DNA from: Flavobacterium reichenbachii
Lineage (GTDB): Bacteria > Bacteroidota > Bacteroidia > Flavobacteriales > Flavobacteriaceae
Direction of reading: 5' to 3'
NCBI RefSeq assembly: GCF_002217435.1
Contig: NZ_MUHF01000029.1
Location: forward strand, 22,559 to 86,558
DNA length: 64,000 nucleotides
In this document: positions 46,907 through 54,791 of the stretch, in pieces
How positions within the stretch are numbered: the stretch's first letter is position 1
How the letters are laid out: each line of letters opens with the position of its first letter
Position numbers and translations under genes: made by a program
The notes under the pieces: generated by a model
What the model was told of the DNA's origin: nothing
Seen by the model: the letters and a program-made list of their open reading frames with translations, nothing else
Databases searched by the model: none

Positions 46907-48106
46907 ATGAATACAATTAAATACAAAATAATAGGATTCTGTCTGTGTTTGTTTATGATTTCTATTGACACTCAGGCACAAAAGAAAAAAACGGTTAAAC
47001 CCGCAGCTTCTTCTTATACCATTGAAGGAAATATTACTGGACTCGCAGACGGAACGACGGTGCAATTGGTTCCCGGAGCGACACATTCGTCTGAACTGCC
47101 CGTTGGTGAAACCACAATCAAAGACGGCAGATTTACTTTTACAGGAAAATTAAATGAACCGCGTTATTTCTTTTTGGTTTTTGCTAAGAATAAAGGATAT
47201 ATACCAGTAATAGCAGAGAATGCAAAAATAAAAGTAACTGCAGAAGCTCAAGTTTCTAAAGAAAACGAGCGAATTACGTTTACCAATCCGGTTGTTTCTG
47301 GATCTAAATCTCATGATTATTTTAGAAAAGAAACCGCTTTTAGGGCAGCGTTAGAAAAAGATTATGCTGCATATCATGTAGGCATAAACGAACTGACTAA
47401 TCTGGCAGGTAAAGGAAAAAAAGAAGGAAATAAAAAACTGGTAGATTCTGTTTACAGCACACCACAATGGAAACGTTTTGAAGCAGACGAAAAAGCTTTT
47501 TTTGATAAGGTAAAATTAAGTTATGAAACAGTAGTCATAAAACATAAAGATACTTGGTGGGGACCTCTTTTTATGATGACGCAATACAGTTATTTTTCTC
47601 CAGAACAAAAACCAATGTTTGAGCAGTTTTCAGAATCTGCAAAGAAAAGTTATTACGGTCAATTGGTAGATAAAGACTTGAATCCGAAATCTCTAATCGG
47701 GACAAATATTGCAAATTTTGATTTAAAAGATCAGAACGGAAAAGCATTCAGCACAAAAGAAATCATTGCAGGAAAAAAATATATTCTGATAGATTTTTGG
47801 GCATCGTGGTGCGGACCTTGCCGAAAAGAAATTCCAAATCTAAAAACAGCCTACGCATCCTATGCAGAAAAAGGATTTGAAATTTTAAGCATTTCTATTG
47901 ATAAAGACGAAAAAGCTTGGAAGAAAGCTTTAGGAATGGAAAACATGCAGTGGCATAATCTTCTCGATGACGACAGAGTGAGCAAAATGTTTAATGTAAA
48001 AACAATTCCGGCAACTTATTTAGTAGACAGCAAAGGTGTTATTATCGGCGATAATTTAAGGGGAGAAGAATTAGACCAAAAACTAAAAGAACTTTTAAAA
48101 TCTTAA
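46907..48106 (+). CDS. TlpA-like thioredoxin with DUF4369-type N-terminal domain
   Basis: A 399-residue secreted protein (signal to TQAQ). Residues ~30-130 look like the beta-rich DUF4369 domain (YTIEGNITGLADGTTVQLV). A helical middle region follows, and residues ~265-399 are a thioredoxin fold of the TlpA/ResA type with active site WASWCGPCRKEIP and the cis-proline region TIPATYLVD. It would reduce or exchange disulfides in the periplasm. Such proteins often stand next to SusCD pairs with peptidase partners. A second member of the same type follows, with a truncated repeat element between the two genes. The two proteins share domain layout but differ in sequence and in anchoring. Confidence 0.93.
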   Translation: MNTIKYKIIGFCLCLFMISIDTQAQKKKTVKPAASSYTIEGNITGLADGTTVQLVPGATHSSELPVGETTIKDGRFTFTGKLNEPRYFFLVFAKNKGYIPVIAENAKIKVTAEAQVSKENERITFTNPVVSGSKSHDYFRKETAFRAALEKDYAAYHVGINELTNLAGKGKKEGNKKLVDSVYSTPQWKRFEADEKAFFDKVKLSYETVVIKHKDTWWGPLFMMTQYSYFSPEQKPMFEQFSESAKKSYYGQLVDKDLNPKSLIGTNIANFDLKDQNGKAFSTKEIIAGKKYILIDFWASWCGPCRKEIPNLKTAYASYAEKGFEILSISIDKDEKAWKKALGMENMQWHNLLDDDRVSKMFNVKTIPATYLVDSKGVIIGDNLRGEELDQKLKELLKS

Positions 48107-48111
48107 TTATC

Positions 48112-48211
48112 AATTTAAAATAATACACGAAGATTCACACAGCTTTGTTTGTCTTAAAGAATGAAATGCCTTTTTAAAACTTTCAAAGCTATGTCTCTAT
48201 GTGTTAAAAAA
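48112..48211 (+). repeat. truncated copy of the ~140-bp inverted-repeat element (copy 5)
   Basis: The centre (CACACAGCTTTGTTTGT), the AATGCCTTTTT segment and the right end (AGCTATGTCTCTATGTGTTA) are present; the left end is missing. It separates the two thioredoxin genes. Reading through it in frame gives a false N-terminal extension (from 48161) of the second thioredoxin. Confidence 0.75.
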
Positions 48212-48235
48212 AACAATCGCAAAAAAAATAACAAC

Positions 48236-49369
48236 ATGAAAAGTACAATCTTAAAATCAGGTTTGGCCGCTTTAGCGCTCATCACGACAATTACTTCCTG
48301 CTCTAAAAAAGAAGGTTATACCATAAACGGTGCTATATCAGGATTAGACAAAGGAACTGTTTATCTGGAATATGCAGACGAAAAAGGAGATAAAAAAATT
48401 ATAGATTCTGCCGAGGTAAAAGAAGGCGCTTTTACTTTTAACGGTAAAGTTTCTGAGCCTTTGTTTCATACTATTAAAATTAAAGGACAAGAATACGGAG
48501 CTTATTTTCTTCTAGACAATGAAGAGATTAAAGTAGAAGCAAAAAAAGATTCTGTTTTTAAAGCTAAAATTACCGGGTCAAAACAAAATGATTTTTATAA
48601 ATCGTATTATGATAATGAATTTAAAGAAATACAAAAGATTGCCGGTCCGATTTACGGATTATCTGATTCGTTATCACAAAAAGGAAAAGTAAAGCTAACT
48701 GCTGATCAGCAAGCCATGATGGATAAAAAATGGAAAGATCTCAGCGCTTTCGCGGATGATTTGACAGATAAATTCATTAGAAAAAACAAAGATAATCTGG
48801 GCGGTGCATTGATTATTGAGGACCGAATTGTGTCTTACGGAACTCCGGAGAAAGTAAAAGAATACTATGCAATTTTATCTCCGGAAGTTCAAAAATCATT
48901 CTACGGAAAAAAACTAAAAACCGCGATTGATCTCAACGATAAAACTGCGATTGGTTCTCCTGCTCCAGAATTTTCTCAAACCGATGTTAACGGAAAAGTG
49001 GTAAAATTATCAGATTATAAAGGGAAATATGTTTTGGTAGATTTCTGGGCAAGCTGGTGCGGACCATGCCGAAAAGAAAACCCGAATGTGGTTGTGGCTT
49101 ACAAAACCTATCACGACAAAGGATTTGATGTTTTGGGAGTTTCCTTAGACGATAAAAAGAAACTTTGGGAAAATGCAATTAAAAGAGACGGTTTGACCTG
49201 GACTCACGTTTCTGATTTAAAAGGATGGCAGAACGAGGCTGCAGTTTTATACGGTGTAAAAATGGTTCCGACAAACTATTTAATTGGACCTGACGGAAAA
49301 ATTCTTGCTAAAAACCTGAGAGAAGCAGAATTGCAGTCTAAACTAAAAGAGATTTTTATTAAATCTTAA
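48236..49369 (+). CDS. TlpA-like thioredoxin lipoprotein with DUF4369-type domain
   Basis: A 377-residue lipoprotein. The start at 48236 gives a clean lipoprotein signal (MKSTILKSGLAALALITTI then TSC); the in-frame ATG at 48161 adds 25 residues translated from a repeat element and is rejected. The N-terminal domain (YTINGAISGLDKGTVYLEYA) is DUF4369-like and the C-terminal ~140 residues are a thioredoxin with WASWCGPCRKENP and the cis-proline segment KMVPTNYLIG. It acts in the periplasm, anchored to a membrane, as a disulfide reductase. It forms a pair with the soluble homologue upstream. Two copies of the intergenic repeat element follow before the M16 peptidase gene. Confidence 0.93.
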   Translation: MKSTILKSGLAALALITTITSCSKKEGYTINGAISGLDKGTVYLEYADEKGDKKIIDSAEVKEGAFTFNGKVSEPLFHTIKIKGQEYGAYFLLDNEEIKVEAKKDSVFKAKITGSKQNDFYKSYYDNEFKEIQKIAGPIYGLSDSLSQKGKVKLTADQQAMMDKKWKDLSAFADDLTDKFIRKNKDNLGGALIIEDRIVSYGTPEKVKEYYAILSPEVQKSFYGKKLKTAIDLNDKTAIGSPAPEFSQTDVNGKVVKLSDYKGKYVLVDFWASWCGPCRKENPNVVVAYKTYHDKGFDVLGVSLDDKKKLWENAIKRDGLTWTHVSDLKGWQNEAAVLYGVKMVPTNYLIGPDGKILAKNLREAELQSKLKEIFIKS

Positions 49370-49393
49370 AACCTATAATTAACTTAATCTGCT

Positions 49394-49532
49394 GAGTGTA
49401 ATTTTAAAAAAAGTAATGAACACATAGAAACATACGTTTTAATTTCGTAAAAAGAATATAAAAAAAATAAACTATTGTACCGATTCCGGAAATTGGAGAC
49501 TATGGCTCTATGTGTTAAAAATAATTACACTC
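49394..49532 (+). repeat. ~140-bp inverted-repeat element, copy 6, with extra outer inverted repeat
   Basis: An outer repeat (GAGTGTAATT, 49394-49403; AATTACACTC, 49523-49532) surrounds the usual ends (AACACATAGAAACATACGTT and CTATGGCTCTATGTGTTAAA). The triplets AAA and GCT do not match here, and the central palindrome is lost, so this copy is partly decayed. Confidence 0.75.
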
Positions 49533-49560
49533 AACGGGTTAACTTTATTTAAGAAGTTAT

Positions 49561-49689
49561 TCTATAATAGAGACATAGATTTTTTAGGCAGGTATAAATA
49601 AAGAAGAAAAGACAGGAGAAAGTATGTTTATTCAATTTTTTGAAACGCCTTTTTAAGCCTGTAAAATCTATGTCTCTATATTTTAAAAC
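49561..49689 (+). repeat. ~130-bp inverted-repeat element, copy 7
   Basis: Perfect 17-bp arms (49567-49583 and 49663-49679) carry the compensated triplets AGA and TCT. Pairing continues inward with AGGC/GCCT after a 2-bp mismatch. The GAAACGCCTTTTTAAG segment matches copies 3 and 4. It follows copy 6 by 28 bp; together they fill most of the 389-bp gap before the M16 gene. Confidence 0.85.
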
Positions 49690-49758
49690 AAGAATTTAAA
49701 AAATACCGTAACAAAAGTGTTTTTTAAGAGTCTAATAATAAAACCTTCAATATAAAAA

Positions 49759-52548
49759 ATGAAAAAATACATCTTTCTAGGCTGTTGCTCATTGGCATTC
49801 TCTACGCTGGTTTCTGCACAGAATAAATCAGTTAACTTTAAGAAAATAAAAGAATTAGGCGGTATCGAAGAATATTTGTACCAGCCAAACGGAATGAATG
49901 TTTTGCTTTTGCAGGACAATGCATCTCCAGTTGCAACGGTACAGATTGTATATCGTGTTGGTTCTAAACATGAGGTTTTAGGAAACACCGGATCTACACA
50001 TCTTTTAGAACATTTAATGTTTAAAGGAACTCCAACTTTCAACAAAAAAAGCGGTACTACTATTACAGATGTTTTACAAAATACCGGAGCACAATTAAAT
50101 GCTACCACCTGGTATGACCGTACCAATTATTTTGAAACACTTCCGAGTGATAAAATCGAATTGGCGATTCAGATCGAAGCCGACAGAATGCGCAATTCTT
50201 TATTGACAAAAGAAGATAAAGATGCAGAAATGACCGTGGTTCGTAACGAATTTGAACGCGGCGAAAATAATCCGGATGCATTGTTAGATAAAGAAATATG
50301 GGCTTCGGCTTATATTGCACATCCGTATCACCATTCTACTATTGGATGGAAATCTGATATTGAAAATGCGCCAATAGAAGTTTTAAAAAATTTCTACAAT
50401 ACCTATTATTGGCCGGATAATGCTACTCTAACTATAATTGGAGATTTTAGAAAAGACAATGTTTTTGAATTGATCGAAAAGTATTTTGGTAAAATTACCA
50501 AAGCGCCAAAAGCAATGCCTCAGCCTTATACAGAAGAACCTCAGCAATATGGACCGCGTAAAATTATTGTTAAGAAAACAGGAGAATTGGGCGTTGTAAA
50601 CAAAGCGTATAAAATTCCGGGTGCTTTGCATGAAGATCTTCCGGCATTAAATATTCTAGCACAGATTATCGGCGCAGGACCTTCGGCAATTTTAAACAAA
50701 ACTTTTGTAGATACTCGTTTAGGAATTTACGCTTACGCAGATGCTACAAACTTTAAAGAGGTTGGACTTTTTACTATTGGAGTAGGTTTTCCGGTCACAT
50801 CAAAACATGAAGATATAGATGCCAAAATCAGCGAAGTTGTGGCTAAAATTCAAAAAGAAGGAGTAACTCAGGACGAAGTAAATCGTGTTGCGGCAAAAAT
50901 AAGCGCACAAACAATTTTGGCCCGAGACGGATCTGGAGTTATCGCATCGGCACTAAACGAAGCTATTGCTGCTGGCGACTGGACAGATTACATTACAGGT
51001 GTTGACCGATTAAAAAAAGTAACTCCGGCAGATGTTTTGAGAGTGGCACAGAAATATTTAGTCGAAGATCAAAGCACAACAGGATATTTTATTCCGAAAC
51101 AATCGGGAGCACAAAATAAAGATGCAGCGCAGGCCAATAATTTTATGAAAGAAAATGGTCCGTTTTATTACAGACATCCAGAAAATGGACATTCTCATGA
51201 AGAAAATACAGCTGTTTCCTCTTCATTAAAAAATACTTTAGAAGAAATTACTTTAGAAGAAAATACAATCGAAAAAACAGCTTCGGCTTTTAAAAGAGAA
51301 AAAGTAAACGGAATTGATGTGGTTTCTGTAAAAACTTCTGCTAAAGATTTTGTTACAGTTGCAGCAAGTATTTCGTTAGGAAATTACGCCAGTGAAACTA
51401 AAAATGTAATCATTCCTTCTTTAACAGCGTCGATGTTAGCAAAAGGAACGACTTTGAATGATAAATTCAAATTCTCAGAAAAACTTCAGAAATTAGGCGT
51501 AAACTTAAACGTTAATGCTTCCACTTTTAAAATAAATATTGGGTTTAAATGTTTGAAAAAAGATTTGGATCAGGTAATTGCTTTATTGGCAGAAGAACTA
51601 AGAAATCCGTTGTTTGATGCTAAAGAATTCGAAAATTTAAAGCAGCAGTTTATCGGAACTACACAGCAGGATTTAAACGATCCGGGCGAGAGAGGAAGTA
51701 TTGCTTTATCGCAGGCAATTTACGGAAAAACAAATCCAAACTACAGCTTAAGTGTTGAAGATAATATTGCGAATATTAAAAACGCAACATTGGATGAAGT
51801 AAAAGCGTTTCACAAAAAATATTTCGGAACTGCTTCTATGCGTTTAGTAATCGTAGGAGATACAGATGGTGCAAACTTAAATGCTTCATTAAAAAAATCA
51901 TTTAAAAACTGGAATGGCGGTGTTACAGAAAAATTAAAGTTTGAAGAAGGTTCTAAAACTGCGGCCAAAACAGAAGTGGTTACGATTCCGGAGAAACCAA
52001 GTGCAGAATTATACTTAGGACAATTTACAGGTTTAAAAAGGGCAGACGCCGATTATATTCCGTTTTACATCGGAAATTATACTCTGGGTGCAGGTTTTGC
52101 TGGACGTTTAATGCAGACTGTTCGTGATAATGACGGGTTAACGTATAGTATTTCATCTGGTTTAGGCGGAAATATCGAAACTGGCGGTTACTGGTATGTA
52201 AACGCTTCTTTTAATCCTGATTTATTTCAAAAAGGATTGGATGCAACGATGGTTCAGGTTGATAAATGGGTGAAAAACGGAATCACTTCTGCTGAATTAG
52301 AAAATAAGAAAACCAATTTAATCGGAAGTTTTAAAGTTGGAATGTCTACGACGAACGGTATGGCGCGAACCATTTTGAGTTTTATAGAAAGAGGTTTGGA
52401 ACCAAATTATATTGAGCAATATCCAAAAGATATCGAAAAAGCGACTTTACAGCAAGTAAATGATGCGATCAAAAAATACATTCAGTTAGATAAAATGATC
52501 ATTATCAAATCGGGTTCTCTGGACCAAAAGGGCAGTCCGATAAAATAA
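49759..52548 (+). CDS. M16-family zinc metallopeptidase (two-domain), secreted
   Basis: A 929-residue peptidase of the pitrilysin/insulinase clan with a signal peptide to VSAQ. The inverted zinc motif is HLLEH (H81, E84, H85) in GSTHLLEHLMFKGTPTF, and the third ligand lies in the RNEFERGENNPD segment about 75 residues later. The C-terminal half repeats the fold without the zinc motif (SVEDNIANIKNATLDEVKAFHKKYFGTASMRLVIVGD), as usual for the long form. It degrades peptides, probably in the periplasm. It is the last gene of the SusCD/thioredoxin group and ends at a strong terminator. The combination suggests uptake and cleavage of peptides. Confidence 0.94.
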   Translation: MKKYIFLGCCSLAFSTLVSAQNKSVNFKKIKELGGIEEYLYQPNGMNVLLLQDNASPVATVQIVYRVGSKHEVLGNTGSTHLLEHLMFKGTPTFNKKSGTTITDVLQNTGAQLNATTWYDRTNYFETLPSDKIELAIQIEADRMRNSLLTKEDKDAEMTVVRNEFERGENNPDALLDKEIWASAYIAHPYHHSTIGWKSDIENAPIEVLKNFYNTYYWPDNATLTIIGDFRKDNVFELIEKYFGKITKAPKAMPQPYTEEPQQYGPRKIIVKKTGELGVVNKAYKIPGALHEDLPALNILAQIIGAGPSAILNKTFVDTRLGIYAYADATNFKEVGLFTIGVGFPVTSKHEDIDAKISEVVAKIQKEGVTQDEVNRVAAKISAQTILARDGSGVIASALNEAIAAGDWTDYITGVDRLKKVTPADVLRVAQKYLVEDQSTTGYFIPKQSGAQNKDAAQANNFMKENGPFYYRHPENGHSHEENTAVSSSLKNTLEEITLEENTIEKTASAFKREKVNGIDVVSVKTSAKDFVTVAASISLGNYASETKNVIIPSLTASMLAKGTTLNDKFKFSEKLQKLGVNLNVNASTFKINIGFKCLKKDLDQVIALLAEELRNPLFDAKEFENLKQQFIGTTQQDLNDPGERGSIALSQAIYGKTNPNYSLSVEDNIANIKNATLDEVKAFHKKYFGTASMRLVIVGDTDGANLNASLKKSFKNWNGGVTEKLKFEEGSKTAAKTEVVTIPEKPSAELYLGQFTGLKRADADYIPFYIGNYTLGAGFAGRLMQTVRDNDGLTYSISSGLGGNIETGGYWYVNASFNPDLFQKGLDATMVQVDKWVKNGITSAELENKKTNLIGSFKVGMSTTNGMARTILSFIERGLEPNYIEQYPKDIEKATLQQVNDAIKKYIQLDKMIIIKSGSLDQKGSPIK

Positions 52549-52608
52549 TTTCAAAAATCGTCTTTCATTTTTAAATCTGAATTAGTAAGCAATTTTCTAT
52601 GAAAGGCT

Positions 52609-52639
52609 AAAAGAGCTGTTTTACGACAGCTCTTTTTTT
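52609..52639 (+). terminator. intrinsic terminator after the M16 peptidase
   Basis: AAAAGAGCTGT and ACAGCTCTTTT form an 11-bp stem with a 6-nt loop, followed by further T. It separates system A from the sigma factor that opens system B. Confidence 0.92.
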
Positions 52640-52753
52640 ATTCATATCCAATCCAAATCAAGTGTTATCTGGTTTTTTAACTAAGTTATCTTTTGGCTTT
52701 TAACATAAAAAATGATTAATATTGCTTTTTTTGATCCTCACTCTTTTTAATCA

Positions 52754-53323
52754 ATGTCTGTTTATAGCAAATATGCTGATCATATTTTAATAAATCTTCT
52801 TAAAGAAGATGATCAATTGGCGTATACAGAAATTTTTAAGAGGTATTCTAAACTCCTGCTCCAGCATGCTTATAAAATGCTCGGAAGCCGTGATGAAGCC
52901 CACGATATTGTTCAGGAAGTATTTCTATCCATTTGGAACAAACGTCAGGAATTAATAATTACGGGATCGCTTTCTTCTTATTTATACAAAGCTGCCAAAA
53001 ACCGAATCTTAAATCATATTGCCCACGAAAAAGTAGTTTCGCGTTACGCAGATTCCATTTCAAGCTTTATCGAAAACGATTATGTTTTAGCAGATTCCAA
53101 TCTTAGAGAAAAAGAATTGGAATCTATTATTGCTAAAGAAATCGCACTTCTTCCGGAAAAAATGCGTGAAGTTTTTCTTTTAAGAAAAGTAGAAGAACTT
53201 TCGTATGACGAAATAGCACTTCAATTGAATATTACAGATAAAACAGCAAAGCAGCAAGTTTACAATTCGCTCAAAATACTTAGAGAAAAACTCAAGAATC
53301 TGATGCATGTTTTTCTTATGTAA
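52754..53323 (+). CDS. ECF-type RNA polymerase sigma factor
   Basis: A 189-residue FecI-like sigma factor. Region 2 (AYTEIFKRYSKLLLQHAYKM, DEAHDIVQEVFLSIWNKR) and region 4 (LPEKMREVFLLRKVEELSY, IALQLNITDKTAKQQVYNS) are complete. It is followed on the same strand by fecR (195 bp gap), a SusC with STN domain, SusD and a metalloprotease. It would direct transcription of that transport operon when the SusC/FecR signal releases it. The gap to fecR is long for a co-transcribed pair and contains a small AT-rich hairpin (53445-53467), so fecR may have its own promoter. Confidence 0.95.
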   Translation: MSVYSKYADHILINLLKEDDQLAYTEIFKRYSKLLLQHAYKMLGSRDEAHDIVQEVFLSIWNKRQELIITGSLSSYLYKAAKNRILNHIAHEKVVSRYADSISSFIENDYVLADSNLREKELESIIAKEIALLPEKMREVFLLRKVEELSYDEIALQLNITDKTAKQQVYNSLKILREKLKNLMHVFLM

Positions 53324-53444
53324 ATTATTATGATTCTTTTTGTTAATTTCTACAATATAATTTGCTTCCAACCTTCTCAGTCGTAAGTAGAAAATAACAT
53401 TCCTGGAGTTTTGTTAATGATATAATAATATTTTTTTAATTTTT

Positions 53445-53467
53445 TTTTGTCATTGCCTATGACAAAA
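53445..53467. repeat. small hairpin between sigma factor and fecR genes
   Basis: TTTTGTCAT and ATGACAAAA are perfect 9-bp inverted repeats around a 5-nt loop, in very AT-rich DNA 51 bp before the fecR start. It could be an operator or an RNA hairpin; there is no T-run after it. Confidence 0.4.
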
Positions 53468-53517
53468 CCTGTTTTTAACTGTCTTAATTAAAACGGGACA
53501 AATTTCTCATTGTAATT

Positions 53518-54657
53518 ATGAATGAAACTGAAATCTTAGCGCTGCTTAAAAAATACCAGAATAATACTTTGTCTGATGCAGATAGAGATAAACTGGACGC
53601 CTGGTATTTGCACAAAGCTTCTACTACTAATACGCAGCTCAGCGAATATGAACTGGAAGATAGTTACCAGCATCTTAAATCAAAATTACCTTTACAGCAG
53701 GAAACCAGAGTGATTAGCCTTTGGCCGCGTATTGCTGTGGCCGCATCAATTGTATTGCTTTTGGGAACTGGCATATTTTATTTTACAACGCCAAAAGAAC
53801 AAACAATTCAGGTTGCAGCAAAACAACAGGATATTGCTCCAGGAGGAAATAGAGGAATTTTGACTCTTTCTAACGGAAAGCAAATTGTTCTTTCTTCTAT
53901 TTCGGCACAAGATACAATTGCAAACGAAGGAGAAAAGCAGGAAGTAACAATAAAGATGAATGCAGACGGAGTTATTACTTATGTTATAAACCCAGATGCT
54001 GCAGCTTCAAAAGAAGATGTTAATTCATTCAATACACTTTCTACACCAACAGGAGGGCAGTATAATATTGTATTGGCAGACGGAACAAAAGTGTATCTAA
54101 ATGCAGTTTCTTCTGTTAAATATCCAACTCAATTTAATGGAAATCAAAGAATTGTGGAACTGGAAGGAGAAGCTTATTTTGAGGTTGCCAAGGATAAAAG
54201 CAAACCTTTTATTGTAAAATCAGGCAGTCAGTCTATAGAAGTCCTCGGAACTCATTTTAATGTACATGCTTACAATAATGAAGCAGTTGTAAAAACTACT
54301 TTATTAGAAGGAAGTGTAGCAGTTACTTACAAAAACCAGAAAGCAGTTTTAAAACCGGGACAACAATCAAATGTTGCAGAAAACAGTAATAAGATTGCGA
54401 TTCGCGAGGTTGATACGGAAGCAGCTGTTGCGTGGAAAAACGGCCGTTTTAAATTTGATAATGCCGATCTGAAATCTGTAATGAAACAATTGGAACGCTG
54501 GTACGGAATAAAAGTAGAGTACCGCGGCGATGTGTCTGATGTTCGATTTAACGGTGGTACGTTTAGAAATAAAAATTTATCTGAAGTGCTAAAAGTACTT
54601 GAGCTTAGTAATATAAAATTTAAGGTCGAAGGAAAAACAATTATTGTATATCCGTGA
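53518..54657 (+). CDS. FecR-family anti-sigma factor
   Basis: A 379-residue anti-sigma factor. It has an N-terminal cytoplasmic part (NETEILALLKKYQNNTLSDA), one membrane span near residues 73-90 (IAVAASIVLLLGTGIFYF), the periplasmic FecR domain with VLADGTKVYLNAVSSVKYP and ELEGEAYFEVAKDKSKPF, and a C-terminal domain with KQLERWYGIKVEYRGDV. It transmits the signal from the STN domain of the SusC encoded 134 bp downstream to the sigma factor upstream. The domain order and length are standard. Confidence 0.95.
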   Translation: MNETEILALLKKYQNNTLSDADRDKLDAWYLHKASTTNTQLSEYELEDSYQHLKSKLPLQQETRVISLWPRIAVAASIVLLLGTGIFYFTTPKEQTIQVAAKQQDIAPGGNRGILTLSNGKQIVLSSISAQDTIANEGEKQEVTIKMNADGVITYVINPDAAASKEDVNSFNTLSTPTGGQYNIVLADGTKVYLNAVSSVKYPTQFNGNQRIVELEGEAYFEVAKDKSKPFIVKSGSQSIEVLGTHFNVHAYNNEAVVKTTLLEGSVAVTYKNQKAVLKPGQQSNVAENSNKIAIREVDTEAAVAWKNGRFKFDNADLKSVMKQLERWYGIKVEYRGDVSDVRFNGGTFRNKNLSEVLKVLELSNIKFKVEGKTIIVYP

Positions 54658-54693
54658 TTTTAAATTTACCCGAATATATTGAGACTATAAACT

Positions 54694-54726
54694 AAAAAAC
54701 CAGAAGCAGTTGCGATGCCTCTGGTT
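54694..54726 (-). terminator. minus-strand intrinsic terminator in the third SusC leader
   Basis: On the minus strand AACCAGA, a G-U pair and GCA/TGC form an 11-bp stem with a 7-nt loop, followed by six T. On the plus strand the G-U pair would be an A-C mismatch. It lies 66-98 bp before the SusC start. A minus-strand -7-like box (CAAATGTA on plus, 54780-54787) would give an RNA of about 80 nt. Confidence 0.6.
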
Positions 54727-54791
54727 GTTAAAATAGTTATTAGCCAATATTAGTTGTCCTCTATTGTTAAACCATAACCAAATGTAAATGT

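Noticed and set aside
48161..48235. Upstream start for the second thioredoxin
   Set aside because: The added residues come from a truncated repeat element and destroy the lipoprotein signal.
3436..49689. Repeat elements as insertion sequences
   Set aside because: No transposase, no target duplication visible, and the terminal arms differ between copies in a compensated way.
49683..50126. 147-codon minus-strand frame over the start of the M16 gene
   Set aside because: It overlaps the signal peptide and zinc-site coding region of the M16 peptidase and resembles no protein.
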